Assembly: GCA_012270555.1 (NCBI GenBank) | Contig: JAAXIC010000053.1 | Span: 1-48,757 of the forward strand | Length of the DNA: 48,757 nucleotides | Origin: Chloroflexota bacterium | GTDB lineage: Bacteria > Chloroflexota > UBA11872 > VXOZ01 | Reading direction: 5' to 3' | Shown here: in pieces, positions 33,924 through 42,939 of the stretch | Layout: each line of letters begins with the position of its first letter | How positions within the stretch are numbered: the stretch's first letter is position 1 | Notes under the pieces: model-generated | Database searches by the model: none | What the model saw: the letters and a program-made list of their open reading frames with translations, nothing else | Told to the model about the DNA's origin: nothing | Translations under genes and position numbers: made by a program

Positions 33924-35084
33924 ATGAGCGACTTGATTTTTTTGGACCACGCCGCAACCACGCCGGTTGACCCGGCCGTGCTTGACGCCATGCTGCCCTA
34001 TCTCACGGAGCAATGGGGCAACCCATCGGGCATATACAGCATTGCGCGCCAGGCCAAGCAGGCCTTAGAAGAAGCGCGAGAAGACATTGCGGACGTCTTC
34101 CTGTGCAGTCCCAATGAGATTATCTTTACCGGCAGCGGCAGCGAGGGCGCCAATCTGGCCCTGAAAGGGGTGGCATACGCCCGCCAAGATGAGGGCCGGC
34201 ACATCATCACGACCCAGATCGAGCACCACGCCGTGCTGCACACGTGCCACAGACTGGAGAGGGAAGGATTTGAAGTTACGTACCTTCCGGTAGACGGCTG
34301 CGGCGTCGTAGACCTGGACGCCCTGCGGGAGGCCGTGCGACCCGATACCATCCTGCTCAGCTTGATGATTGCCAACAATGAGGTCGGCACCATCCAACCT
34401 CTGCAAGAAGCAATTGGCGTGGCGCGGGAACAGAACGAGGACATCGTCGTGCACACCGACGCCGTGCAAGCCGCCGGCTGCATGGAGCTGGACGTGGAGG
34501 AATTGGACATTGACCTTATGTCAATCGCCGCGCACAAATTCTACGGGCCCAAGGGCATCGGCGCGCTCTTCACGCGCCGCGGCACGCCCCTCATCCCCTT
34601 GGTGCAAGGCGGCGGACAGGAGCGCAACCGGCGCTCCGGCACGGAAAACGTCCCCTATGCCGTCGGTATGGCAAAGGCGCTCATGCTGTCTCACGAGCAG
34701 CGCGAGGAACGCAATGCGCACTGTCGGGCACTCCGGGATCGCCTGCTTGGCGGCATCTGCGAGAGTATCGAAATCGCGGAGCCTACCGGTCATCCCACGC
34801 AGCGGCTGCCGCACATTGCCAGCCTGACGTTCGCGAATATCGAGGGTGAGAGTGTGCTGCTCAATCTCGACATGCACAACGTCTGCGCCTCCGCCGGTTC
34901 CGCCTGCTCCGCCACTTCGCTGGAGCCTTCGCACGTGCTGCAGGCGATGGGCATCCCAGTGCATCGCGCCCGGGGCGCCCTGCGCTTGAGCGTCGGCCAC
35001 CGCAATACGGCGGCAGAAATCGAACGCGTGCTAGACCTCTTGCCCGGCATCGTGAGCCAGTTGCGCGCGATGGCCGTGGTGTGA
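33924..35084 (+). CDS. Cysteine desulfurase (IscS/NifS type)
   Basis: A 386-residue PLP enzyme that takes sulfur from cysteine for Fe-S clusters, tRNA thiolation or cofactors. PLP Lys is K205 in AAHKFYGPKG, and the catalytic Cys is C328 in SAGSACSATSLEPSHVL, an IscS-like position. The start MSDLIFLDHAATTP is at ATG 33924 with GGAGG upstream. It heads a run of rightward rib genes; its last codons overlap the possible start of the next frame, but the true ribD start is downstream. Which pathway it serves is not decided here, since no iscU or suf gene follows. Confidence 0.94.
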   Translation: MSDLIFLDHAATTPVDPAVLDAMLPYLTEQWGNPSGIYSIARQAKQALEEAREDIADVFLCSPNEIIFTGSGSEGANLALKGVAYARQDEGRHIITTQIEHHAVLHTCHRLEREGFEVTYLPVDGCGVVDLDALREAVRPDTILLSLMIANNEVGTIQPLQEAIGVAREQNEDIVVHTDAVQAAGCMELDVEELDIDLMSIAAHKFYGPKGIGALFTRRGTPLIPLVQGGGQERNRRSGTENVPYAVGMAKALMLSHEQREERNAHCRALRDRLLGGICESIEIAEPTGHPTQRLPHIASLTFANIEGESVLLNLDMHNVCASAGSACSATSLEPSHVLQAMGIPVHRARGALRLSVGHRNTAAEIERVLDLLPGIVSQLRAMAVV

Positions 35085-35161
35085 GTCAGGCCGCCCTCTT
35101 TCCGTCGCCACACTTGCTAACAGACTCCGTCGTTGATCCATATCCAGCTTCAGCTATCGAT

Positions 35162-36295
35162 ATGCCCACCGACTACATGACACGCGCCCTCGCCTTGGGA
35201 AAAAAGGCACAGGGTCGCACTTCACCGAACCCAGCGGTCGGCGCCGTAGTGGTGAACAACGGCGTTATCATAGGCGAGGGTGCCACGCAGCCGCCCGGCC
35301 AAGCGCATGCGGAAGTCGTGGCGCTAAGTCAGGCCGGAGAAGCCGCCAAGGGCGCAGATCTCTACGTCACACTGGAGCCCTGCGCATTCCAAGGCCGTAC
35401 GCCGCCCTGTACCGACGCTATCATTGCCGCCGGCATTCGACACGTCAGCATCGGTGTCCTCGACCCCCACCCACAGGTAAACGGCAAGGGCGTTGCACAT
35501 TTGCGCGACGCAGGTGTTTCAGTGAGTGTCGGCGTTGAAGAAGCGCAGGCGCGGCAGTGTCACGAGGCCTATCTGTACAGCATCCGGACCGGACTGCCGT
35601 TCGTTACCCTGAAGATGGCCATGAGCGCCGACGGCAAGGTGGCGACCGCCAACAGCGCAATGCCGTACCTTACCGGCAAAGCGGCACGCACTCTTGTGCA
35701 CGAATTGCGCGACCGCAGCGACGCTATCGTCGTAGGGGCTGATACAGTCATTGCCGATGACCCGCGCTTGACGACCCGGTTGCCGCGAGACGATGTGCAC
35801 CATCCCCGGCGCTTCATCCTCGATAGTCGCGGCAGAACGCCGCTGGATGCCACCGTCTTGCAACCTGATCTCCCCGGCCGGACCACGGTAGTCACCTCAG
35901 AATCCGCACCTGCAGAGCGGCTCCAAGCGCTTCGCGCCTGTGAGGCGGCCGTTTGGTCGCTGCCGGCCAGAGACGGGGGCGTTGACCTGCTCGCCTTTCT
36001 GCAGCAGCTCGGGGCGGAGGGAGTGCGATCAGTACTCTTGGAAGGAGGCCCCACACTGGCCGGAGCTTTCCTGAGTGTCGATCGTGTGCAGAAGCTCCTG
36101 CTCTTTGTGGCCCCTCTCTTAGTTGGCAGAGACGATATACCAGCCCTGCTTGCCGGCCGCCACCAACCAGCACTCACGGCAATGCGAGGCTTTCACTTCT
36201 CGTCGGTCAGGTGCATCGGCTCCGACGTGCTCATGACCGCCAATCTTGAGACGGTTAAACGCTTGCGGAGCCCTGCTCTCCGGGAATCCCCATAA
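35162..36295 (+). CDS. ribD: Riboflavin biosynthesis protein RibD (deaminase and reductase)
   Basis: A bifunctional enzyme: the N-terminal pyrimidine deaminase has the zinc site HAEVVAL (His) and EPCAFQGRTPPC (two Cys). The C-terminal reductase starts after LPFVTLKMAMSADGKVA and holds the NADPH-binding GADTVIADDPRLTTR and SVLLEGGPTLAGAF. It converts the GTP-derived pyrimidine to the 5-amino-6-ribitylamino precursor phosphate. Start is set at ATG 35162 (MPTDYMTRALALG); GTG 35081 is open but adds a low-complexity head overlapping iscS. 377 residues, normal length. Confidence 0.94.
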   Translation: MPTDYMTRALALGKKAQGRTSPNPAVGAVVVNNGVIIGEGATQPPGQAHAEVVALSQAGEAAKGADLYVTLEPCAFQGRTPPCTDAIIAAGIRHVSIGVLDPHPQVNGKGVAHLRDAGVSVSVGVEEAQARQCHEAYLYSIRTGLPFVTLKMAMSADGKVATANSAMPYLTGKAARTLVHELRDRSDAIVVGADTVIADDPRLTTRLPRDDVHHPRRFILDSRGRTPLDATVLQPDLPGRTTVVTSESAPAERLQALRACEAAVWSLPARDGGVDLLAFLQQLGAEGVRSVLLEGGPTLAGAFLSVDRVQKLLLFVAPLLVGRDDIPALLAGRHQPALTAMRGFHFSSVRCIGSDVLMTANLETVKRLRSPALRESP

Positions 36296-36329
36296 CGCTG
36301 TATTCAACCAAGAGCGGTAGGGAGCCACC

Positions 36330-36926
36330 ATGTTCACCGGCATCATCAAAGCGCTTGGCACCGTAACCCGTGTCGCCGTGACGAGCGACGGGGCACACCT
36401 AGAGATTGCGGCTCCGGATTTTGCTGACACCCTCGGCGCTGGCGAGAGCGTTGCCGTGAATGGCGCGTGTCTTACCGTCGCAGCGCTCGCTTCACCCGCG
36501 TTTTCTTTTCAACTCACGCCGGAAACCCTCTCCCGTACGAACCTGGGCAACCTCGCCGCAGGCGATCTTGTCAACCTGGAACCGGCGTTGCGTGTGGGCG
36601 ACAGCCTGAGCGGTCACGTGGTCCAAGGACACGTAGACGGCACCGGTACCGTCCTGGAGCAGACCGTGGTAGGTGATTCGGTGGAGATGCGGTTCTCCGC
36701 CCCGCCGGAGGTGCTTCGCTACCTCATTGAAAAGGGTTCCATTGCGGTAGATGGCGTCAGCCTCACGGTTTTCGACATTAATTCGCGGGCTTTTGGAGTC
36801 TCCCTGGTACAATATACCCAGGAACACACGAATTTGACACGCAAACCGGTTGGCGCCAGCGTAAACTTGGAAGTGGACCTGTTTGCGAAGTACATTGAGC
36901 GCATATTCCAACTGACTCAGGAATAG
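36330..36926 (+). CDS. ribE: Riboflavin synthase (alpha subunit)
   Basis: Two repeats of the lumazine-binding barrel: MFTGIIKALGTVTRV, VNGACLTV and SGHVVQGHVDGTG in the first, VDGVSLTVFDINSRAFGVSL and HTNL in the second. It disproportionates two 6,7-dimethyl-8-ribityllumazines into riboflavin. 198 residues, ATG 36330 with GGGAG upstream, 34 bases after ribD. Confidence 0.95.
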   Translation: MFTGIIKALGTVTRVAVTSDGAHLEIAAPDFADTLGAGESVAVNGACLTVAALASPAFSFQLTPETLSRTNLGNLAAGDLVNLEPALRVGDSLSGHVVQGHVDGTGTVLEQTVVGDSVEMRFSAPPEVLRYLIEKGSIAVDGVSLTVFDINSRAFGVSLVQYTQEHTNLTRKPVGASVNLEVDLFAKYIERIFQLTQE

Positions 36927-36962
36927 CAGTTATTGGAGCAACTAAGCGGGAGCGCAAGACTG

Positions 36963-37196
36963 ATGGCAGTTTTCGACACCCACAAGGCGTTTGAAGTCCT
37001 AATTGCCGCGGGCTTCACGGAGCGCCAAGCCAAAGCCTTGCTGGAAGTGGGCAGCGAAGGGTATGGCGCGCTGGCAACGAAATCCGATCTTCGGGAGTTG
37101 GAGCTGCGACTAAAGCATGATCTGACGCTACGCATGGGTGGCCTGGTAGCAGCGGGCGTGGCGATCATCGCAGTGCTGGAACTGTTACCGAGATAG
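36963..37196 (+). CDS. DUF1640 small coiled-coil membrane protein
   Basis: A 77-residue protein (MAVFDTHKAFEVLIAAGFTE, ATG 36963): a conserved head FDTHKAF, a helix EVGSEGYGALATKSDLRELE, an amphipathic segment ELRLKHDLTLRMG and a C-terminal membrane helix GLVAAGVAIIAVLELL. This is the DUF1640/CCDC90 type. Its eukaryotic relatives regulate mitochondrial calcium uptake; bacterial function is unknown. The longer frame from 36933 lacks support. It lies inside the rib operon with good spacing, so it is co-transcribed. Confidence 0.78.
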   Translation: MAVFDTHKAFEVLIAAGFTERQAKALLEVGSEGYGALATKSDLRELELRLKHDLTLRMGGLVAAGVAIIAVLELLPR

Positions 37197-37357
37197 GTAT
37201 CACTGAGTGAGAGCAGTACGCTTGCCCTGATTGCTGTCGACTTTAACGCCTTGCCGTGACGTGGCGCTCACACCGAGGATGCCTACCAGCGGCAAGAGCA
37301 GTCCGACCGCGCTGCAACAATTCAAACACTGGATGAATTAGCAGAGAGGCCATGCAC

Positions 37358-38575
37358 ATGCCACTGGCTACGATAGAAGAAGCCGTAGAGGAATACCGCC
37401 GCGGGAACTTCGTCATCATAATCGATGACAAGGACCGCGAGAACGAGGGCGATCTCTGCATTGCCGCGGAGAAGATCACGTCCGAAAAGATCAACTTCAT
37501 GGCCAAGTACGGGCGCGGCCTCATCTGCGCGCCGCTTACCGGCCAGCGCCTGGATGAACTCCGCATTCCGCTCATGGTGCAAAACAACGACACCATGTTC
37601 GGCACGGCGTTCACCATTTCCGTAGAGTCACGGCACGGCGTCGCCAGCGGTATCTCGGCCTCCGACCGAGCGACGACGGTCAAAGCCTTGGTGGACCCCA
37701 ATACCAAGCCCAGCGACCTCATCATGCCGGGGCACACCTTCCCGTTACGCGCCTGCGACGGCGGAGTGCTCGTGCGTGCCGGTCATACCGAGGCCAGCAT
37801 CGATCTCGCCAAGCTTGCCGGTCTCTATCCCGGGGCGGTGGTTTGCGAGATCATGGACGAAGACGGTTCGATGATGCGCCTGCCGCAACTCGAGATATTC
37901 GCCCGCAAACACGACATCAAGATTATCAGCATCGCCGACCTCATCGAATACCGCTACCGCACGGAGTCGATTGCGCGCAGGGTGGCCCGCAGCCGGATTC
38001 CGACGGAGTACGGCGAATTCACCGCCTTTGCCTATGAGAGCACCGCCGACTGGCAGGAGGGCATTGCCCTCGTCGCCGGCGCGATTACGCCCGATGAGCC
38101 GGTGCTGGTGCGCGTCCACTCGCAGTGCGCCACCGGCGACGCGCTCGGTTCGCTGCGCTGCGATTGCGGCATGCAACTGCGTCTTGCCATGCAGAAGGTG
38201 CAAGAAGAAGGCGCCGGCATCATCCTCTACTTGAACCAGGAAGGCCGGGGTATCGGCCTGATGAATAAGATGCGCGCCTATGCGTTGCAGGACGACGGCT
38301 TGGATACGGTAGAAGCCAATCACCGCCTCGGCCTGGGCGCGGACCAGCGCAACTACGGCTTCGGCTGCCAGGTATTGAAGGACCTTGGCGCGTACAAGGT
38401 ACGGCTGCTCACCAACAGTCCCATCAAGGCGGCAGCGCTGAGCATCTACGGCCTGGAGTTGGTTGAGCGCGTGCCGCTCAGTGTGGAGCCAAACGACGAG
38501 AACCTGCGCTATCTGCAAACGAAACGTGATAGACTGGGGCACGATTTGACGTTTATTGACACGGACACGGGGTAA
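37358..38575 (+). CDS. ribBA: RibBA, DHBP synthase / GTP cyclohydrolase II
   Basis: A bifunctional enzyme of 405 residues. The N-terminal DHBP synthase half has IDDKDRENEGDLCIAAE and RHGVASG. The C-terminal GTP cyclohydrolase II half has VRVHSQCATGDALGSLRCDCG (zinc Cys ligands) and YLNQEGRGIGL. It makes both branch precursors, from ribulose-5-phosphate and GTP. GAGAGG sits 8 nt before ATG 37358 but only 2 nt before ATG 37352, so 37358 is preferred. Confidence 0.96.
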   Translation: MPLATIEEAVEEYRRGNFVIIIDDKDRENEGDLCIAAEKITSEKINFMAKYGRGLICAPLTGQRLDELRIPLMVQNNDTMFGTAFTISVESRHGVASGISASDRATTVKALVDPNTKPSDLIMPGHTFPLRACDGGVLVRAGHTEASIDLAKLAGLYPGAVVCEIMDEDGSMMRLPQLEIFARKHDIKIISIADLIEYRYRTESIARRVARSRIPTEYGEFTAFAYESTADWQEGIALVAGAITPDEPVLVRVHSQCATGDALGSLRCDCGMQLRLAMQKVQEEGAGIILYLNQEGRGIGLMNKMRAYALQDDGLDTVEANHRLGLGADQRNYGFGCQVLKDLGAYKVRLLTNSPIKAAALSIYGLELVERVPLSVEPNDENLRYLQTKRDRLGHDLTFIDTDTG

Positions 38576-38582
38576 GAGAACG

Positions 38583-39047
38583 GTGGCACGCACCCTCGCA
38601 GGATCGCTCACAGCCGGAGACCACCGCTTCGCCATTGTCGCCGCGCGCTTCAACGAGTTATTCGTTGACCGCCTCGTCCAAGGCGCCGTGAACGGTCTGA
38701 CCCGTCACGGCGTTGACGCTGACGCCATTGACGTCGTGCGCGTGCCCGGCTCTCTTGAAATCCCCATTGCGGCCCAACGACTCGCCGCGAAAGGGAGCTA
38801 CAGCGCCATCATCTGCCTCGGCGTCGTGATTCGCGGCGCGACGGTGCACTTCGAACACGTTGCCGACGGCGCGGCCAGCGGCATCGCCCAGGTCGCCCTC
38901 ACCCACGACATCCCCGTCATCAACGGCCTGATCGCCGCGGAAACCCTCGAACAAGCCATGGAACGCTCCGGCACCAAGCTCGGCAACAAAGGCTTCGACG
39001 CCGCCCTGGCCGCAATCGAAATGGCCAATCTGCTCGAGCAAATTTGA
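38583..39047 (+). CDS. ribH: 6,7-Dimethyl-8-ribityllumazine synthase
   Basis: Lumazine synthase, 154 residues from GTG 38583 (VARTLAGSLTAGDHRFAIVA), 8 bases after ribBA. Motifs: ARFNELFVDRL, VVRVPGSLEIPIAA, CLGVVIRGATVHFEHVA and PVINGLIAAETLEQAMERSG, the family core. It forms lumazine in the penultimate step. The frame open to 38556 overlaps ribBA and is not needed. Confidence 0.95.
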   Translation: MARTLAGSLTAGDHRFAIVAARFNELFVDRLVQGAVNGLTRHGVDADAIDVVRVPGSLEIPIAAQRLAAKGSYSAIICLGVVIRGATVHFEHVADGAASGIAQVALTHDIPVINGLIAAETLEQAMERSGTKLGNKGFDAALAAIEMANLLEQI

Positions 39048-39114
39048 TTGCGTTGTACTGCCTACTTGCTCAAGCTGTCTGGTTACCTCCCAATCTTACT
39101 GGAGATTGATTCCG

Positions 39115-39729
39115 GTGCTTGATGTTCACCGTTTGATGAAATCATTGTCTGATCGCCGACCAATCTTCCATTCAGAAGCTGACTTTCAGCACGAATTCGC
39201 CTGGGAGATTCGCAGCGCAATGCCGCAGAGCAAGGTCCGCCTTGAGTATCCAATTGATCCCGAAGCAAAGAAGGCTGTGCATCTGGACATCTGGCTACCA
39301 ATAGAGCAGGTAGCCATAGAGTTGAAGTATTACACAAGAGAGTTTGCAGCAGAATGGTACGATGAGGTCTTTTTGCTGCGAAACCATGGGGCACATCCAC
39401 CCAAGAGATTTGATTTCGTGAATGACATACAGAGGCTTGAGCAATGTAATTGCAAGAAAGGTTTTGCAATCTTGCTAACTAATGAGCCTCTCTATTGGCT
39501 AGCACCCCCACGTTCAGGGACAATTGACGCCGCCTTCCGCGTACATGAATCTAAAGAGTTAACAGGTAGCATGAGTTGGCAAGGGACTCCCGCAGCGGGA
39601 ACAAAAGGAAACCGAGAGTCGAATATCACTCTAAGTGGACTTTACACGATGCAGTGGAGAGACTATTGGGCATTTCCCGGAAAACGCTTTGGACAGTTCC
39701 GATATCTCGCAGTCCCCGTTAATCCCTGA
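39115..39729 (+). CDS. PD-(D/E)XK nuclease-like protein of unknown function
   Basis: About 205 residues (GTG 39115, or TTG 39106 which gives a few more). The N-terminal half shows SEADFQHEFAWEIRSAMP, then VHLDIWLPIEQVAIELKYYT. A Glu before, then Asp followed by a spaced E-x-K on the next strand, is the PD-(D/E)XK nuclease pattern. The C-terminal part is mixed alpha and beta. It ends in YLAVPVNP. It follows ribH by 67 bases in the same direction, but has no link to riboflavin that I know of. No methyltransferase lies nearby, so restriction is not claimed. Confidence 0.55.
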   Translation: MLDVHRLMKSLSDRRPIFHSEADFQHEFAWEIRSAMPQSKVRLEYPIDPEAKKAVHLDIWLPIEQVAIELKYYTREFAAEWYDEVFLLRNHGAHPPKRFDFVNDIQRLEQCNCKKGFAILLTNEPLYWLAPPRSGTIDAAFRVHESKELTGSMSWQGTPAAGTKGNRESNITLSGLYTMQWRDYWAFPGKRFGQFRYLAVPVNP

Positions 39730-39807
39730 CAGAGAATTGCCGACCGGACCTTCAAAGAGGGATTGCTGGCTGAGTTCAACAGTATATCTGCAACCAACCA
39801 TTGGCCC

Positions 39808-39833
39808 AGCACAGGTTTGAAACCTGTGCTACC
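39808..39833. repeat. REP-2 palindrome, intact copy
   Basis: AGCACAGGTTTGAAACCTGTGCTACC: arms of ten bases with a short loop. It lies 79 bases after the nuclease-like gene and may serve as a terminator-like structure. Confidence 0.6.
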
Positions 39834-39969
39834 AGAAAGTAACCCTTCCGCCTTCCATACGTTGCGCATCCCTCCATGCTCCTCTTCCTTCTCCCGCAAA
39901 TGCATCAGCAGCTCGAAGAATACGGTACAGTGGAACTAAGGGATTTAGCGCAATTGAGACGGGAAGTAT

Positions 39970-41142
39970 ATGAACCAAGGAGCGCTCACGCTCTTTCGTT
40001 TGGCGGGCATTACGGTGCGGCTGCACTATACGTGGTTCCTCGCCTTCTTCCTGATCGCCTGGACGGTGCCGCGCTTGATCTATCCGGTCGGCTATCCGGG
40101 ATGGTCTGAACTCAACTACTGGCTAGCGGGGAGCGCGGCGGCGATTCTGCTCTTCGGTTCCGTGCTGTTTCACGAATTCGCCCACTCCTTCATGGCGCTG
40201 GCGCGCGGCCTGAAGGTAGACGGCATCACGCTCTTCGTCTTTGGCGGCGCCGCGGCGCTCAAGTCCGAACCACGGCGGCCGGCTGACGAATTCCTCATCG
40301 CCGTAGTGGGGCCCGCGAGCAGCCTGTTGCTCGCCATAGCCTTCTTGGTTCTGAGCGCACTCATTCCGCGAGACGTGCCCGCACAACCCCTCATCCAACA
40401 CCTTGCCTTCGTAAACAGCGGCCTCGCCGTCTTCAATCTGCTCCCCGGCTTTCCACTTGACGGCGGCCGCGTCTTCCGCGCCACGGTCTGGGCACTTACC
40501 GGCAGCATGCGCAAAGGGACTACCATCGCGACGATTGTCGGGCAGGTCTTCGCGTTCGGTTTTATCGCGCTGGGCATCTTCATGCTCTTCAACGTCAGTT
40601 TTGTTCCCGGTGTTTGGTTTATCTTCATCGGGTGGTTTCTCAACGGCGCAGCGGCGGCGAATCGCCGTCAAGTGACCCAGGATGAGGCGCTCCGCGAGAT
40701 TCCTGTGTCTAATCTCATGCGCGCCAATCCTCCAGTGGTGCGCCCCGACGAGACGATAGACCGCGTTGTGCTCACCATGCTCTTGCACGATGGTATCCGT
40801 GCCCTGCCGGTGATGCTGACCGGGCGCGTGATCGGCATCATCACCATCGACGACGTGCGCACTGTGCCGCAGCACGCCTGGTCTGAGCAAACCGCCTTCG
40901 CTGCAATGACATCGTCGCCCCCCATCACCGTGGGGCCCAACGACTCCATTCTTCACGCCATGGACCTAATCGAGGAGCACGACGTCCAGCAGGTGCTCGT
41001 GATGGACCGTGCCGAGGTGGTGGGCATGCTGAGCCGACAGGGAATAGCTCGTTTCTTGCAGCTATCCCGCGAGCTTGGGGTCGAGGCGACGCTTGGCCGA
41101 CGTGAGAAGGCTGGTAGACCCACTGATTCTACCGCCGACTGA
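39970..41142 (+). CDS. Site-2 protease family metalloprotease with CBS pair
   Basis: A 390-residue intramembrane zinc protease. The zinc motif HEFAH is at 68-72 and the third ligand is Asp 164 in LPGFPLDGGR. It has about six membrane helices in the first 240 residues, then two CBS domains (SNLMRANPPVVRPDETIDRV and MTSSPPITVGPNDSILHAMD), which bind adenine nucleotides. This layout is a known S2P group (Rip3/RseP-like without PDZ). The ATG is at 39970. A substrate (for example an anti-sigma factor) is not identified here. Confidence 0.92.
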   Translation: MNQGALTLFRLAGITVRLHYTWFLAFFLIAWTVPRLIYPVGYPGWSELNYWLAGSAAAILLFGSVLFHEFAHSFMALARGLKVDGITLFVFGGAAALKSEPRRPADEFLIAVVGPASSLLLAIAFLVLSALIPRDVPAQPLIQHLAFVNSGLAVFNLLPGFPLDGGRVFRATVWALTGSMRKGTTIATIVGQVFAFGFIALGIFMLFNVSFVPGVWFIFIGWFLNGAAAANRRQVTQDEALREIPVSNLMRANPPVVRPDETIDRVVLTMLLHDGIRALPVMLTGRVIGIITIDDVRTVPQHAWSEQTAFAAMTSSPPITVGPNDSILHAMDLIEEHDVQQVLVMDRAEVVGMLSRQGIARFLQLSRELGVEATLGRREKAGRPTDSTAD

Positions 41143-41418
41143 TTTCGCCGCCGCACTGCCGCCCGCCCGTCCCAAGCGTGGATTTGCCAATCCTCTTCCC
41201 GAGGCATAGCGCATCTCCAGCCGGGCCTCCTCCAACTGACTGCACGGAAGATGTGACTTCCGTTTGCGCAGCGCACCGCCACTGCTTAGAATGCACGTTA
41301 ACGTGTACGTAAGAAAGCAGTAGGACACACATAGCTTGGCACGTATCGTGTGTAAGGCAATTCATACATGGAAAGTGCGCCGGACGCCTCCACGGTGGCT
41401 TGATGGGAGGTTCGCGCG

Positions 41419-42774
41419 CTGAAAGACCAGAGTTCGACACAGCAGCGGGATGAATCCGCATCTGCCGAACATTCCGATTCAGGCGGCAAGGGCAAGCCCG
41501 GCCTACACTTCATCACGCAGACCTTTGACGCGCTTTCGGTTCCCGCCTACCGCGACATGTGGCTCGGCATGATCATCTCCTTTGGCGGCCTGCAAATCGC
41601 GATTATCTCTCGCGGCTATCTGGCATACGACCTCAGCGGGTCCGCCGGCATCCTCGGTCTGGTCGGACTGGCGATGGGTCTGCCGATGCTCTTCTTTTCG
41701 CCTGTCGCGGGCGTACTGGCCGACCGCCTCGACAAACGCCGTCTCTTAATCGGCTCCCAACTCTTCATGTTCACGGTTGCCGGTCTGCTGGCGCTGCTCA
41801 TCCACACGGGTCTGATCGCCATCTGGCACCTGATCGTGTTTGGCTTTTTCCAGGGGATTGCGTTTTCGCTTGGCATGCCCACGCGTTCCTCGCTGATTCC
41901 CGCGCTGGTGGGACGCGAGCGGCTCGGAAACGCCATTGCGCTCAATAACTCGGGCCGGAATATGATGACGATAGTTGGGCCCGCTGTCGCAGGCATCGTC
42001 ATTGTCACACCGTGGTTGGGCACCGCCGGAGCCTTCGATATCACGGCGCTGTGCTATGGTGTCGCCACCCTCTTCCTCCTACGCCTGCCCAAAGCGGCGG
42101 ACAGTGGCAAAAAAGCCGATCCCGGCAAATTCTCTGCGCAGATGTTTGCCGGTTTCAACTATGTGTTCACCGAGCGCACGTTGTTGCTACTTCTGGTGCT
42201 GGCTTTCGTGCCAATACTGCTCGGCCGGCCCTACCAGATGCTTCTCCCCGTTTTTCAGGCGGACGTGCTCAACGTTGACGCACGCTGGCTCGGTTTCCTA
42301 AACGCCGCCTCCGGCGCGGGCGGACTGCTGGGATCATTGCTAGTGGCCTATTTGGCGGCGAGTCAGCACGCCAAGTTGCTGCAGACCGTCTTCGGCGGAC
42401 TCTTCGGTATCGCGCTGATACTCTTCGCCTACACTTCCTGGCTTCCCCTGAGCCTCGTGCTGGTCGGGTTCGTCGGACTTGCGGCCAATGCCTACATGTC
42501 TCTGAACAACACGCTGGTGATGCTGCATACCGACCAAGCCTACTATGGCCGGGTGATGAGCATCTACATGATGTCGTTTTCGCTTATGATGTTCAGCGGC
42601 TTGCCCATGGGCATGCTGGTAGACCGCTGGGGCGCGCCCCAAGTTGTGGGCGTTGCGGGCGCGGTGATCCTGTTATTCATCCTGGCGGTCTCGCTCGCAG
42701 TACCCGCCTCACGCCAAAAGGACGAAAGCGAGCCGCGGACTGCTCCACCAAGGAGAACGCCCGCCCCGCTGTAG
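41419..42774 (+). CDS. MFS transporter with an apparent CTG start
   Basis: A 12-helix MFS permease. The usual first ATG, 41557, cuts into the family head: the frame upstream reads ...FITQTFDALSVPAYRDMWLG, the normal entry to helix 1 of this group. The frame is open back to TGA 41401-41403. GGGAGG at 41405-41410 lies 8 nt before CTG 41419, the only plausible initiator before 41557. From CTG the protein has 451 residues. Family marks are GVLADRLDKRRLLIGSQLF and VGFVGLAANAYMSLNNTLVM. It ends with basic and Pro-rich residues. Substrate unknown. Confidence 0.85.
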   Translation: MKDQSSTQQRDESASAEHSDSGGKGKPGLHFITQTFDALSVPAYRDMWLGMIISFGGLQIAIISRGYLAYDLSGSAGILGLVGLAMGLPMLFFSPVAGVLADRLDKRRLLIGSQLFMFTVAGLLALLIHTGLIAIWHLIVFGFFQGIAFSLGMPTRSSLIPALVGRERLGNAIALNNSGRNMMTIVGPAVAGIVIVTPWLGTAGAFDITALCYGVATLFLLRLPKAADSGKKADPGKFSAQMFAGFNYVFTERTLLLLLVLAFVPILLGRPYQMLLPVFQADVLNVDARWLGFLNAASGAGGLLGSLLVAYLAASQHAKLLQTVFGGLFGIALILFAYTSWLPLSLVLVGFVGLAANAYMSLNNTLVMLHTDQAYYGRVMSIYMMSFSLMMFSGLPMGMLVDRWGAPQVVGVAGAVILLFILAVSLAVPASRQKDESEPRTAPPRRTPAPL

Positions 42775-42939
42775 GTCGAGCGCTTGAGGTAGAGCGGAGC
42801 ATGTATCTAAACCTCCCAAAGCGGAACCACAGCAGGGTGAGTGCGCTTATGCGGCCAACCGGGACGCGCGGGTGGCCCCACGACCAAGGCCGTGAATACG
42901 TTGGTTCCCGTTAGCAAGCTCGAAGAAGGAGTATCTCTA

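Noticed and set aside
33579-37357. FMN riboswitch before ribD or ribBA
   Set aside because: I looked for the conserved core upstream of the operon and of ribBA and did not see it.
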